Assembly: GCA_963783235.1 (NCBI GenBank)
Contig: CAWAMN010000001.1
Coordinates: 1,054,001-1,118,000, forward strand
Direction of reading: 5' to 3'
From: Thiohalomonas sp963783235
GTDB taxonomy: Bacteria > Pseudomonadota > Gammaproteobacteria > Thiohalomonadales > Thiohalomonadaceae
Length of the DNA: 64,000 nt
The notes beneath the pieces are model-generated. The model saw nothing but the letters and a program-made list of their open reading frames with translations, was not told the origin of the DNA and made no database searches. Made by a program: the position numbers and the translations under genes. Of the stretch, positions 36,575-45,685 are shown one piece after another (position 1 is the stretch's first letter; each line of letters starts with the position of its first letter).

Positions 36575-38071
36575 TCATAGGTCGTGACCGAAACGTCCCT
36601 CAACGCCACCTTCTGCGGGCTCGACGGGTGATTCCTCGTCCCTGCTCCCCTGAAGCCGGCCCAACAGGTAAAACTCGGCATCACCCGGTTCCACGAAAGA
36701 ATCGGTGGGCAGGCGAACCATCTCCGGCTCAATCGGATGAGCAAAGCGCGGAGTGACGAAAATGACCAGCTCGGTCTGTCCCTTTACGTACTCCTGGGAG
36801 CGGAACAGGGCGCCGAGTACCGGGATATCACCGAGTCCCGGGAACTTGTTGACTCGCTCCCTCAGGTTTTCGTTGATCAAACCCGCAATGCCAATGGTTT
36901 GTCCGCTGGCCAACTCGACCGTCGAGGATGCCCGCCGGGTACTGAGAGAGGGCACAAAGAAGCTCGAAGACACCCCCGGAACATTGAGCGTGACGCTGTT
37001 CTGGTTAGCCAACTCGCTCACCTCGATATCCACCTCCAGGCTGATCTGACCGGAATCGAGTACTACAGGAAGAAACCCGAGGTTAACCCCGAACTTTTTG
37101 TACTCGATGGTGACCTGATCCTCTTGGCCAGGCACCGGGAGCGGAAATTCTCCGCCGGCATGAAAACGAGCCGATTCTCCGGTTGATGTCGTCAGTGTGG
37201 GCTCCGCCAACACCTTGGCCAGCCCCTCCTCCTTGGCCGCATCGATCACGATGTTGCTCAACGTGGTGCCGTCGAGAAAGTTCGCTACCAGGGAGTAGTT
37301 TTGCGACGACAGAACACGCGGGTCGGCAAGGTCATTGGTCACCAGGGATCCGGGTGCCAGCAGGGTCGAAGAGGGAATTTCCTGGCCGGCTCCCGCGAAC
37401 GGAAACTGCATCACCTGATTGGCCCCCGTAACGGTCCCGATACTCAGGTTCCCGTCGGTGGTTATAGCCTGGAAGTTCGAGTCCAGGGTTTTCATGAAAT
37501 TACGCGCAATCTCCGCCACCTTCACTTCGAGGAGAACCTGTTTGGCGCCCCCCACCTGCATGAGATTGAGCACCCTCTTCTGCACATCCTCCTCGTCGTT
37601 GCCATCCTGCCGAATCGCGCTGCCTGCGAGCTGCAGCGCAACATCCATCTTCGGGGCACTGGAGACCTCTCCCGTCATCACGATCGCTTCCTTGGAGGCA
37701 TGAACACCGATGCGCTCGCTCGGTAGCAACTCGTGCAACTTGGCCTTTAGTAATTCGAGATCGTGGGTAACCTGGACGTCGATACTTCCGGCCACTTGGT
37801 TCCGGCCGTCCCACAGAATCAGATTGGTGCTACCCAATTTCTTTCCCAGCAGATAGAGCTGACGCGACCGCATCATGCGAATATCCGCAATATCCTTATT
37901 GCCCACCGAAATCTTTTTAGGGGCAAAGTCGAGCGTGACCACCCGAGACTTGTTTAAAGGCACTTCGATGTTGTGCAAGGTGCGCGGCACCTCCTGCGCG
38001 CTGACCGAAAACGCCAGAAGTCCAAGCAACCCGAACAACCAGCGATTCTCTTTTGTACTTCTGCAATCCAT
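36575..38071 (-). CDS. rcpA: Tad outer-membrane secretin RcpA/CpaC
   Basis: 498 aa. Signal peptide ending at SVSAQ. A BON-like and pilus N-domain (NKSRVVTLDFAPKKISVGN, DLELLKAKLHELLP) is followed by the secretin domain from about residue 190 to 440 (LLEVKVAEIARNFMK, VNKFPGLGDIPVLGALFRS). It forms the outer-membrane pore for the Flp pilus. The last ~50 residues are acidic and Pro/Gly-rich. Confidence 0.94.
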   Translation of the reverse strand: MDCRSTKENRWLFGLLGLLAFSVSAQEVPRTLHNIEVPLNKSRVVTLDFAPKKISVGNKDIADIRMMRSRQLYLLGKKLGSTNLILWDGRNQVAGSIDVQVTHDLELLKAKLHELLPSERIGVHASKEAIVMTGEVSSAPKMDVALQLAGSAIRQDGNDEEDVQKRVLNLMQVGGAKQVLLEVKVAEIARNFMKTLDSNFQAITTDGNLSIGTVTGANQVMQFPFAGAGQEIPSSTLLAPGSLVTNDLADPRVLSSQNYSLVANFLDGTTLSNIVIDAAKEEGLAKVLAEPTLTTSTGESARFHAGGEFPLPVPGQEDQVTIEYKKFGVNLGFLPVVLDSGQISLEVDIEVSELANQNSVTLNVPGVSSSFFVPSLSTRRASSTVELASGQTIGIAGLINENLRERVNKFPGLGDIPVLGALFRSQEYVKGQTELVIFVTPRFAHPIEPEMVRLPTDSFVEPGDAEFYLLGRLQGSRDEESPVEPAEGGVEGRFGHDL

Positions 38072-38205
38072 TCGAAGAACTCCCCTTTGGTTCTAATTAT
38101 TTCCTGTCCATCAACGGTGTCGCGGGGCAAGTGTTCAGCGCGTCGACAACCGAGTGAAGTTGCCGAATCCGGGTGTTCCAGGACCGGCCGATGAACGGGA
38201 ATTGG

Positions 38206-38982
38206 CTACATTCGCACACGATGTTTTTTACTCTCCATCCCCTTTATGATCGTTACGTAATTCCAGCTACGGGTCCGGGTTGTGCGTTTCGGCTTTGGCT
38301 TCGGTTCAACCTTATCCTTCACCTTGACTGCCTGGTCGAGCGGGTTTCTCAAGGCCATCTGCAAGTTGCCCTCTTCCGTCGCTTCAACCAGGTTCTCCGC
38401 CTCCTCGGGAGTCAGTTCAAGCGTGACAGCCCGCACGATCACCGGTTCGTTCTTTTCCGGTGAGGCGGTCTGGTCTACCGCCAGCACTTTTTTATTCCTG
38501 AGCAGGATTCTCGAAGAGGCCTCACGGTTTCTGTTTTTGCGGGAAGCGATCACATCGACCCGATTCCCCGGCAAAAGAAAACCCGCCACCCCGATAACAT
38601 CGTTGACTCGCACGGTTACTGCACGATGTTTGGGCTCGATAACGGCCGCCAGGGAACTGCCTCCCAAATGTTCCACCGCCTTGCCTTCGTGAATCACCTC
38701 ACCGGGATAGATCGTCTGGGTGGCGACACGCCCGACGACATCCTCACTCTTGGAAAACGAACCGGAGGGCACCGCATCCTCGGGCATCGGAACAAGACGC
38801 ACATCGGCCTCTTCGATCCGTTTCCCGAACGGTATCTCCAGGGAGGCAACCACCGTGGTCCGTCCACCCGGTCCGTCGCCCTCGGAGAGACGTGACTGGA
38901 CCCACTGATTGGCCATCAAAGCTGCCCCGAGTCCAAGGCTTAGTGCCACCAGAAGAATGATGAAAGTCCTTCGGTTAATCAT
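38206..38982 (-). CDS. cpaB: Tad pilus assembly protein CpaB/RcpC
   Basis: 258 aa. N-terminal membrane anchor (FIILLVALSLGLGAALMANQ), SAF/antifreeze-like domain (VASLEIPFGKRIEEADV) and RcpC domain (VRVNDVIGVAGFLLPGNRVD). The start overlaps the AAA ATPase stop by 4 bases. A 134-bp gap to rcpA may hold a weak internal promoter; nothing definite was seen there. Confidence 0.93.
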   Translation of the reverse strand: MINRRTFIILLVALSLGLGAALMANQWVQSRLSEGDGPGGRTTVVASLEIPFGKRIEEADVRLVPMPEDAVPSGSFSKSEDVVGRVATQTIYPGEVIHEGKAVEHLGGSSLAAVIEPKHRAVTVRVNDVIGVAGFLLPGNRVDVIASRKNRNREASSRILLRNKKVLAVDQTASPEKNEPVIVRAVTLELTPEEAENLVEATEEGNLQMALRNPLDQAVKVKDKVEPKPKPKRTTRTRSWNYVTIIKGMESKKHRVRM

Positions 38983-40316
38983 CGAGTGGTCCCTCTCGAT
39001 TCAGCGGTAATGAAGTAATCGTCCCAAGCCGCTTCGACGGCTTCGGCCGACAATGTGGGTTTTCTGCCTTCATAACGGCAGCGATCGACCGCCAGGCCGA
39101 TAAGATCCCGTGGATGGCAAGCCAGGAGCGGAACGTCCCGCACACGATGGAGGTTCTCTATGGTGTGTCGGACTATCTTGGTCGAAAATTCGAGGCCCTT
39201 CGCCTCGCAGACCTGCCGCCAGATTTCGCCGTAGGCCTGTTCACTGAGTTCACCAAACCTGACCTTGTAGCCAATACGGCGCAGGAATGCCTCATCCGCC
39301 AGGTCAGCCGGTTGATAATTGGTTGAAAAGAGCAACACCACGTCGAACGGCACCACGAACTGCGCACCGCCCTGGCTGTGCAGAAAATCGCGTCCCTCCT
39401 CCATGGGAACGATCCAGCGGTTGAGAATCGCCTCCGGCGGAACGCGCTGACGACCCAGATCATCGATAATCAGAAGCCCGTTGTTCGCACGCATCTGCAG
39501 AGGAGCCCTGTACTGACGTGATGCGGGGTCGTACTGCAGTTCCAGCATATCCAGGGTCAGTTCACCACCGGCCGAAACGACAGGCCGCTCACAGAGTCGA
39601 AAGCGGGGGTCGTGGCCCGAATCGATGCGCGGCCCGCTTTCGATCTCGCTGACTGGCCGGTGGTATTCGGCATCGAATACACGAACCGTGATTCCGCCCG
39701 CCTGCACCGCGTAGGGAACCAGAACCGGATCGTCGAGAACCCGTCCAAGCCGTCGGGAGATGAAACTCTTGCCGGAACCGGGTGAACCGTAGACCAGCAT
39801 GGCACGGCCCGAATGGAGCGCAGGGCCGAGGCGGTCCAGGATCCGGGGTTCAATCACGACATCGGAAAACTTTTTCCGAAGGCGCTCCGCGGTGATTTGT
39901 CCGCGCACACTGGACTGGCGCTTGACGCTCTCCAGGTAGGCCTCGAGAGGAACCGGAGCGGGTCCGGTGTAACCGTCGCGCATCATGGCGTCCAGCGCCA
40001 CCGCACGCCCGCGCTCGGTCAATCCATAGCGCACACCTCCATCGATACTGCTGCGTACCTCCAGTTGGGCCTCTCGCCGCAGATAATTGATCAAGGGTTC
40101 GAGAACAGTGCCGGGGAGCGCCACCTCACCGACAAGCCCCGCCATGTCGGTTGGACCCGCGTTGAGGATCTGCTTCAGCAGCAAAGCGGTTAGCAGTTCT
40201 TCATCGAGCCCGGTCTCCTGCAGCGTGCGGGGCCGTTTCGCGAGCGGTTCTTGCGTGCGCTCTTCGCCTTTGGCAAGGGCTCCAGGGGCAAACGACATCA
40301 CACCACCTGTATCCAT
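38979..40316 (-). CDS. AAA ATPase embedded in the Tad operon
   Basis: 445 aa. The N-terminal 160 residues are helical, including a winged-helix-like part (LRREAQLEVRSSIDGGVRYG). The ATPase domain follows with Walker A YGSPGSGKSFISRRL near residue 178, a Walker-B-like LLIIDDLGRQ and sensor-like FSTNYQP. The ATG at 40316 has AGGAG upstream and overlaps tadV by 19 bases; an ATG at 40298 in a TGATG overlap is the alternative. ATPases of this type are not part of the core Tad set but occur in some tad operons; role unknown, perhaps regulatory or in assembly. Confidence 0.85.
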   Translation of the reverse strand: MDTGGVMSFAPGALAKGEERTQEPLAKRPRTLQETGLDEELLTALLLKQILNAGPTDMAGLVGEVALPGTVLEPLINYLRREAQLEVRSSIDGGVRYGLTERGRAVALDAMMRDGYTGPAPVPLEAYLESVKRQSSVRGQITAERLRKKFSDVVIEPRILDRLGPALHSGRAMLVYGSPGSGKSFISRRLGRVLDDPVLVPYAVQAGGITVRVFDAEYHRPVSEIESGPRIDSGHDPRFRLCERPVVSAGGELTLDMLELQYDPASRQYRAPLQMRANNGLLIIDDLGRQRVPPEAILNRWIVPMEEGRDFLHSQGGAQFVVPFDVVLLFSTNYQPADLADEAFLRRIGYKVRFGELSEQAYGEIWRQVCEAKGLEFSTKIVRHTIENLHRVRDVPLLACHPRDLIGLAVDRCRYEGRKPTLSAEAVEAAWDDYFITAESRGTTR

Positions 40317-40771
40317 AATGCTCCTGCGGTTCCTCCGGCGATGGCCAACGCGTACGGAAAGCGGAGCCGTCCGGATTCCCTGACCACCAAAGCGTCCGCC
40401 AATGTCGCGGGTAGGGGCAGATAGCGGTCGACGACGTAGATAGCTAAGGCCAGCACCCCACCGACGATTAGCGTCAACAGCACCGCCGGAATGATCGCCA
40501 TCCCGAGATAGCCCCCGACCGCCGCCATGAGTTTGACGTCTCCGGCGCCCATCGCCGACATGGCGTAGAACGGCAATAGCGCCGCGAAACCAATAGCTAC
40601 CCCCCCCAGTCGTTCTGCTATTTCCATCGGAATCCCGCTCCAGAACGCGAACAGCAGCCCGGTTGCCAAAATCGTTGTGCAGAGTCGATTGGAGATACGG
40701 TGGCTCTTCAAATCTTCGACTACAGCGAGCCCGAGCAAACCGAAAAAAACAATCGTTTCACCAATGAACAT
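40298..40771 (-). CDS. tadV: Prepilin peptidase TadV/CpaA
   Basis: 157 aa aspartic prepilin peptidase with several membrane helices. The two catalytic Asp are in VVEDLKSHRI near residue 20 and in MGAGDVKLMAAVG near residue 73, the latter being the GxGD motif. It processes Flp and TadE/F leaders. It follows flp after a hairpin. Confidence 0.94.
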   Translation of the reverse strand: MFIGETIVFFGLLGLAVVEDLKSHRISNRLCTTILATGLLFAFWSGIPMEIAERLGGVAIGFAALLPFYAMSAMGAGDVKLMAAVGGYLGMAIIPAVLLTLIVGGVLALAIYVVDRYLPLPATLADALVVRESGRLRFPYALAIAGGTAGALWIQVV

Positions 40772-40795
40772 GGGAATCCGCCTCGTTCGGGAAGA

Positions 40796-40814
40796 GCGGG
40801 GGCAGAGCCCCCGC
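40796..40814 (-). terminator. Attenuating hairpin between flp and tadV
   Basis: Perfect 7-bp stem GCGGGGG/CCCCCGC with a 5-nt loop, 8 bases after the flp stop. No T-run follows. Such hairpins often protect or partly terminate the abundant pilin transcript relative to the downstream machinery genes. Confidence 0.55.
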
Positions 40815-40821
40815 CGATGCT

Positions 40822-41016
40822 TCAGCCCGTAGTTGTCCCAGCACCAGTAAGTGCCTCACCGATTGCGCCGATAATACGGGCAACCTGGGTACCCACAGTT
40901 GTAAACGCACCGATTGCTCCTACGGTGATAAGTCCTCCTGCGACGGCGTACTCGACGATGGTCAGCCCGCTCTCGTCATTGATGAATCCCTTCACTTTCT
41001 CGAAGATACCTTTCAT
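40822..41016 (-). CDS. flp: Flp-type major pilin
   Basis: 64 aa. Basic leader (KGIFEKVKGFINDESG), then the cleavage motif G-LTIVEYAVAGGLI with the Flp Glu-Tyr pair, then a short hydrophobic helix. Strong ribosome-binding site (AAAGGAG). First gene of the Tad operon and probably the main pilus subunit. Confidence 0.95.
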   Translation of the reverse strand: MKGIFEKVKGFINDESGLTIVEYAVAGGLITVGAIGAFTTVGTQVARIIGAIGEALTGAGTTTG

Positions 41017-41080
41017 GGCTTACTCCTTTTCCCTGTTGGATTTGCTTCAAGTATGGGCCGCATCCGGCGACCTCGGTGAT

Positions 41081-41098
41081 AGGTTAGGATCAGGTTAG
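41081..41098. promoter_or_regulatory. Direct repeat upstream of flp, possible activator site
   Basis: AGGTTAG occurs twice with an 11-bp period (41081-41087 and 41092-41098), 65-80 bp upstream of flp. Tandem same-face repeats are typical AraC-family targets, and an AraC-type regulator is encoded next door. On the minus strand a CATACT (41056-41051) could be the flp -10 box. Inference only. Confidence 0.35.
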
Positions 41099-41150
41099 AA
41101 GATGCATTAGGAGCCTGTTGCGTAACGATGAGATTCTTTTGCGCGCGGCC

Positions 41151-41951
41151 TTAACGACTGATGTGATCGGTGCGATCCGATTGCCAGGCACGCTGAAACT
41201 CCGAAGGGGACGTTCCGAACTGGCGTTTGAAGAGGCGGCCGAAATAGGAGGTATCCCGAAGCCCGATCGCCCAACAGACGTCGGTGACCGAGGCGCTTCG
41301 GTTGTGCAGGAGGCGCCGCGCCTTTTCCAGGCGCCGCTCCATCAGATAGGCCTGAAAGGTCGTGCCGAAGGCCTTCTTGAAGCTGCGACTGAACTGGGAC
41401 GGGTTCATGTCACAGAGCCTGGCCGCCTCCTTCTGACTGATGGGTCGGGACAGCTGGCGTTCGATGAAATCGGCGACCCGCTCCATTGCCACCGGGGGTT
41501 TCGATTCGGGGCGAAAGCGGGCCTCCACCGGCACACTGATGGCCGGCAGAATGGGGACCCGCCTCTCGCCTTCCGGCTGCCCTTTTGCGAGTCGAGCGAG
41601 TGAATCGACGGTCTGATCGATCTGTATCGGGTCGATGGGCTTGACGAAGTAATCCCATACCCGGGAGCGCAGCGCCCAGATCGCCAGCGCCTCGGAGTGC
41701 TCCTCGGTGCACATAATCAACGGGATCTTCGGTATCGTCCGCCGTACGGTTTGCAGCAGAGCCAGGCGCGGAAGATCGGGGAAATCGAACTCAAAGAAAA
41801 TCCCGCAGGGGGAGTAGTGGTTCACCTCGGCCTCGACATCCGCCGTCCACGCCACGGACCGCAGTTGACAGTGCTCTTCCAACAGCAGCTGGAGCGAGGG
41901 GCGTGATGCATACTGACGCAAGTCGACCAGAAGTACTCTCGGCTGCTCCAT
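41151..41951 (-). CDS. Receiver-like / AraC-type transcriptional regulator
   Basis: 266 aa. The N-terminal 125 residues are CheY-like (PRVLLVDLR at the start, FFEFDFPD in the phosphorylation-site region, WDYFVKPIDP at the end), with candidate phosphate-accepting Asp in the FEFDFPD loop. The C-terminal ~105 residues form an AraC double helix-turn-helix (ARLCDMNPSQFSRSFKKAFG, TDVCWAIGLRDTSYFGRLFK). It lies directly upstream of flp in the same direction, so it probably controls pilus expression. No sensor kinase is nearby. Confidence 0.9.
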   Translation of the reverse strand: MEQPRVLLVDLRQYASRPSLQLLLEEHCQLRSVAWTADVEAEVNHYSPCGIFFEFDFPDLPRLALLQTVRRTIPKIPLIMCTEEHSEALAIWALRSRVWDYFVKPIDPIQIDQTVDSLARLAKGQPEGERRVPILPAISVPVEARFRPESKPPVAMERVADFIERQLSRPISQKEAARLCDMNPSQFSRSFKKAFGTTFQAYLMERRLEKARRLLHNRSASVTDVCWAIGLRDTSYFGRLFKRQFGTSPSEFQRAWQSDRTDHISR

Positions 41952-42372
41952 ACGTCCGGCTCCTCATCCGTGAGTTGACACGAAAATGGATGAGCGGTTG
42001 CTCTTTAAACGGGCGGCGGCCGCTTCTTGGCGGCAGACGTTCGCCCTGTCGTAGTCGCTAACGAATGACCTCGGAACTGCCACCCCTCACGAGTCCCCCT
42101 TCGGAACGTTTCCGAATATCATCGTGTACTGCCCCCGGATTCAACTGTTGTTATGTATAGCTGAAATTATCACCCACTCAAGGGGTCGGCTGTGGCCGTC
42201 CTCATCCCCCGGTACCAGAGAAGACGATTCCTCCGCCTGGAAACAGGTCGTTGGGCGCTTTGCCCCAAAGCGGTTTGCCAAATTCCTTCCCGGTGCGCTT
42301 TTTCCTTCGGTTCCCGGCCCGGGTGCATGGTATGCTGCTCCGCTCCTTTTCACCGACCTATTCGAGCCCGAT
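41952..42372. other. Intergenic region between divergent regulator and unknown membrane-protein genes
   Basis: A plus-strand frame is open through much of it (from 42124), but its sequence is Pro/Ser/Arg-rich and unlike a protein start, so it was left out of the gene at 42373. No repeat or RNA was recognised. Promoters for the two divergent genes are expected here. Confidence 0.4.
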
Positions 42373-44292
42373 ATGAAGCGCACCCCGGGGGGTCGCAGCG
42401 ACAACGACAACGGCGAGGAACGGATCTCCAATGTCTACCTAGAGCGCGAGGGCCGGAACCGAATCGACCAGGTGCTCTCGACGGTCGAGGACGTGCCGTG
42501 GAGTGTGTCGCTCGTACAGTTGGCCTGGACGGCGGGTCCGGTTACCTATATCGCCGCACAGGGCGGCTATTTCCTGGGCTACAACGAGTTTCTGCCCTTC
42601 GACCGATTGGCTTTCTTCATCGGTTACACGGTCATCGCCGGCGTCATCGGTATCCTGACCAAGGTCTTCTACGACGGCTATGCCAAGCGCAAGAAACGGA
42701 TCCAGGACGAGGCCCTGACCACGGTCATCGATCGGCTGCCCGAGCTGATCTTTGCGGTTCGTAATCTGGCCCTTGAGCAGCTGCCGCCGGAGCAGCGAAA
42801 GCGCGAAGCGGCCTGGCACCTGTTGAAGGAATTCGAATTGGGGCCCGTTTCGCTGGCCACGGCGGTCGAGGACCTCACCGGTGACGACCATCTCGCCGAT
42901 ACGGCACAGCGCGCGGAAATCTATCGCCGTAACGGCATGCACGTCCGCGCCCAGGACCTCCTCGATGAGGAGTGGCCCCTGATCGGGTCGGTTTTGGACG
43001 AACTTCACGCCTCCGCACCCGCGATGGCCACGACGCTACGCGAGCGGCTGGAGGGGCACGGACCCACCATCAAAATGGGGGTACCGCGTGATGAACACTT
43101 CATCGAGCGTATTCTGGCCGCCATCTCGGAAGACAACCTGGCCCTGATGACGCTCTATGATGTCGACGAAATACTGATCCTGGCGTTCGAGCTGCTGAAT
43201 GGGCGCGAACTCCCCCTTTTGTCCTTCAATTACCGGGGATCATGGCGACTGGCGCGGGCCACGGACGACCTGGAACTGGCCCGAACCAACTACCGACTGG
43301 CCCAGGCCCGGGGTTACAGCCGGCTCAAGGCCCTCATCAGCTATCTCACTGAGCGTGATACCGAACTGGCCGAGGCCGTGGCCGGACAGCGGACGCCCGT
43401 CTTGATGGAAAAGGCGCAGCAGACGTTCGATGCCCTTCGGGACGAGATCTACGAACTGCGGGTGGATGTGGCCAACGGGAAGCTCACTCAGCTGCCGACG
43501 CTGCTGGAGAAAACGCGAACGCTCTCCACCGGCCTGGAACTGTACCGTGCGATTCGGAATGCCTATCGGGCGCAGGGCCGCCGTCACGCCGCGCTGATCC
43601 GTGCCCGCCAGCGCTGGGACCAGCTATCGTCCCGGCGCAGTGACTCGGCCACTGCACTGCGGACCGGCCGCGGTCACTATGGTTTGCGGATCGCCGAGCG
43701 GCTCATCAGGCTGGATGACGAAGACAAGCTGAAGGTGGTTGAAGCCCTCAAGAAACCCCTGCGCTCTCTGGACCTGCGCCGCGGTCGCCGCCTGGTCCTC
43801 CGGGAAAACGCCTCCTGTCGACCGCTGACGGTGGAGTCCGTCAAGGACCTCGCGGTCGAGGTGGCCCTGATACTGCAGCGGTTTATCCATATCGGTACAC
43901 CGGAGATCCAGCGGGCGATAAACGGCTCCAACGCCTCACTGTTGGCCAATATCGAGCCGGGAATGAGTGCCGCATCGAAAGCGGCCATCGGTGCCGCCGT
44001 TGCCAAAGAGGTCCATACCGATACCGGGCGCGCCGCCGAGCAGCTCGCCTCGGCACTGGTTCGCCATTACCGCATCGAACTGACCGACGAGGCAATCGAC
44101 TTTCTGAAGGAGTCCTACGGCGCGAATGTCGAAACCCTGAGGGTGCTTGCCGGGGTGACCGAACCGGTCCCCTCCATTCCGGTGAGCCAGCTTCGCACCC
44201 GGCCTCCGGCCATTCCCCCTCTGGAAGACAGTTGGGCCCGTCAGGTCAACCGTGCCCGGCGGCTGCTGGAGCGCCACAACCGTCACCTCTGA
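42373..44292 (+). CDS. Membrane-anchored helical protein of unknown function
   Basis: 639 aa from the ATG at 42373 (MKRTPGGRSDNDNGEERI); the longer frame from 42124 has an unlikely leader. Two membrane helices lie near residues 46-66 (AWTAGPVTYIAAQGGYFLGY) and 75-98 (LAFFIGYTVIAGVIGILTKV). The remaining ~540 residues are soluble, highly charged and alpha-helical (YRLAQARGYSRLKALISYL region). No motif of a known enzyme was found. It is followed after 120 bp by a sugar ABC transporter in the same direction, but functional linkage is unproven. Confidence 0.75.
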   Translation: MKRTPGGRSDNDNGEERISNVYLEREGRNRIDQVLSTVEDVPWSVSLVQLAWTAGPVTYIAAQGGYFLGYNEFLPFDRLAFFIGYTVIAGVIGILTKVFYDGYAKRKKRIQDEALTTVIDRLPELIFAVRNLALEQLPPEQRKREAAWHLLKEFELGPVSLATAVEDLTGDDHLADTAQRAEIYRRNGMHVRAQDLLDEEWPLIGSVLDELHASAPAMATTLRERLEGHGPTIKMGVPRDEHFIERILAAISEDNLALMTLYDVDEILILAFELLNGRELPLLSFNYRGSWRLARATDDLELARTNYRLAQARGYSRLKALISYLTERDTELAEAVAGQRTPVLMEKAQQTFDALRDEIYELRVDVANGKLTQLPTLLEKTRTLSTGLELYRAIRNAYRAQGRRHAALIRARQRWDQLSSRRSDSATALRTGRGHYGLRIAERLIRLDDEDKLKVVEALKKPLRSLDLRRGRRLVLRENASCRPLTVESVKDLAVEVALILQRFIHIGTPEIQRAINGSNASLLANIEPGMSAASKAAIGAAVAKEVHTDTGRAAEQLASALVRHYRIELTDEAIDFLKESYGANVETLRVLAGVTEPVPSIPVSQLRTRPPAIPPLEDSWARQVNRARRLLERHNRHL

Positions 44293-44411
44293 TCGGTCGC
44301 CGATCCCTTTCCCTGTCCCTTCGCCCGGCACTGTTATATTTGTTAAAGGTGATTACGGCTTCATCGGGGTCGCCCGCGCCGTTTCAGCACCGCAGAACAC
44401 AGGGACGAAAC

Positions 44412-45683
44412 ATGCGATTGACTCATCTGCTCCGGGCGGGGCTGCTCTCTATCTGCCTGACGCCGGCGGCCCCAATCGAGGCGGCGACGGTTTCCATCTC
44501 CTGCGGTGCGGTCGGCATCGAACTGGAGGTCTGCCGCGAAGGGACCGAGGCCTGGTCGGCGAGCACAGGCAACCACGTGCGGGTTATCTCGACACCCAAT
44601 TCCACAACCGATCGCCTCGCCCTCTACCAGCAACTGCTCGCGGCCGGTTCGGCGGATATCGATGTGTTCCAAATCGACGTTATCTGGCCAGGTATTCTGC
44701 ACCAGCACTTCATCGACCTGAGTCCACACGTCCCAGCCGAACGCTTGTCCACCCAATTTTCCCCCACTATCGATGCCAACACGGTCGACGGCCGGTTGGT
44801 TGCCCTTCCCTGGTTTATCGATGTCGGACTCCTCTACTATCGCAAGGATCTCCTCGAGAAATACGGCTTCGAAATCCCGGAGACCTGGGGTGCGTTGACC
44901 CGTACCGCCGCCGCCATCCAGAACGCCGAGCGCAGCGCCGGCAACCGCGATCTCTGGGGCTTCGTCTGGCAGGGCCGTGCCTACGAGGGACTCACCTGCG
45001 ACGCCCTGGAGTGGGTCTACAGCTCAGGGGGCGGCACGATCGTCAACGATCGGGGAAAGGTTACTATCGACAACCCGTCGGCCATCCGCGCCATCGAACG
45101 GGCCGCGGGCTGGATCGATACCATCACGCCACTGGGGGTCCTCAATTACGAAGAGGAGCAGTCGCGGGGCGTTTTCCAATCCGGACGGGCGGTTTTCATG
45201 CGCAACTGGCCATACGCCTGGCCCCTGGTTAATGGCACCGACAGCCCGGTACACGGCAAGGTGGGCATTGCCGCCCTGCCCCGCGGCACGGATGGTCTTC
45301 AGACCGGCACACTTGGCGGTTGGCAATTGGCCGTCTCGCGCTACTCCGATGTACGTGAGGAGGCCATCGATCTGGTTCGCTATCTCACCAGCCGCGAGGA
45401 GCAGAAACGCCGCGCCATCAAGGCCGGCTACAATCCCACCTGGCCGGCGCTCTACGACGACCCGCAAATCCAGGCCGCCAACCCCATTGCCCCGACACTG
45501 CATGATGTCCTCAGCCGGGCGGTGGCCCGCCCGTCGGCCGTCACCGGCCGACGCTACAACCAGGTCTCCAACGCCTTCTGGAGCGCCGTTCACGCTACGC
45601 TGGCCGGCAAGGGCGATGCTGCCGGTAACCTCGCCCGTCTCGAACGCCGGCTGGAACGCATCGGGCGCCGCGGGCGTTGGTGA
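44412..45683 (+). CDS. Carbohydrate ABC transporter, substrate-binding protein
   Basis: 423 aa. Signal peptide (LLRAGLLSICLTPAAPIEA). Family 1 extracellular solute-binding protein with typical segments DIDVFQIDVIWPGILHQHF, GRLVALPWFIDVGLLYYRKD and GGWQLAVSRYSDVREEAIDL. Relatives bind trehalose, maltose, sucrose or glucosylglycerol; which applies here cannot be read from sequence. The three genes downstream complete the importer. A longer frame from 44232 is not supported. Confidence 0.9.
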   Translation: MRLTHLLRAGLLSICLTPAAPIEAATVSISCGAVGIELEVCREGTEAWSASTGNHVRVISTPNSTTDRLALYQQLLAAGSADIDVFQIDVIWPGILHQHFIDLSPHVPAERLSTQFSPTIDANTVDGRLVALPWFIDVGLLYYRKDLLEKYGFEIPETWGALTRTAAAIQNAERSAGNRDLWGFVWQGRAYEGLTCDALEWVYSSGGGTIVNDRGKVTIDNPSAIRAIERAAGWIDTITPLGVLNYEEEQSRGVFQSGRAVFMRNWPYAWPLVNGTDSPVHGKVGIAALPRGTDGLQTGTLGGWQLAVSRYSDVREEAIDLVRYLTSREEQKRRAIKAGYNPTWPALYDDPQIQAANPIAPTLHDVLSRAVARPSAVTGRRYNQVSNAFWSAVHATLAGKGDAAGNLARLERRLERIGRRGRW

Positions 45684-45685
45684 CC

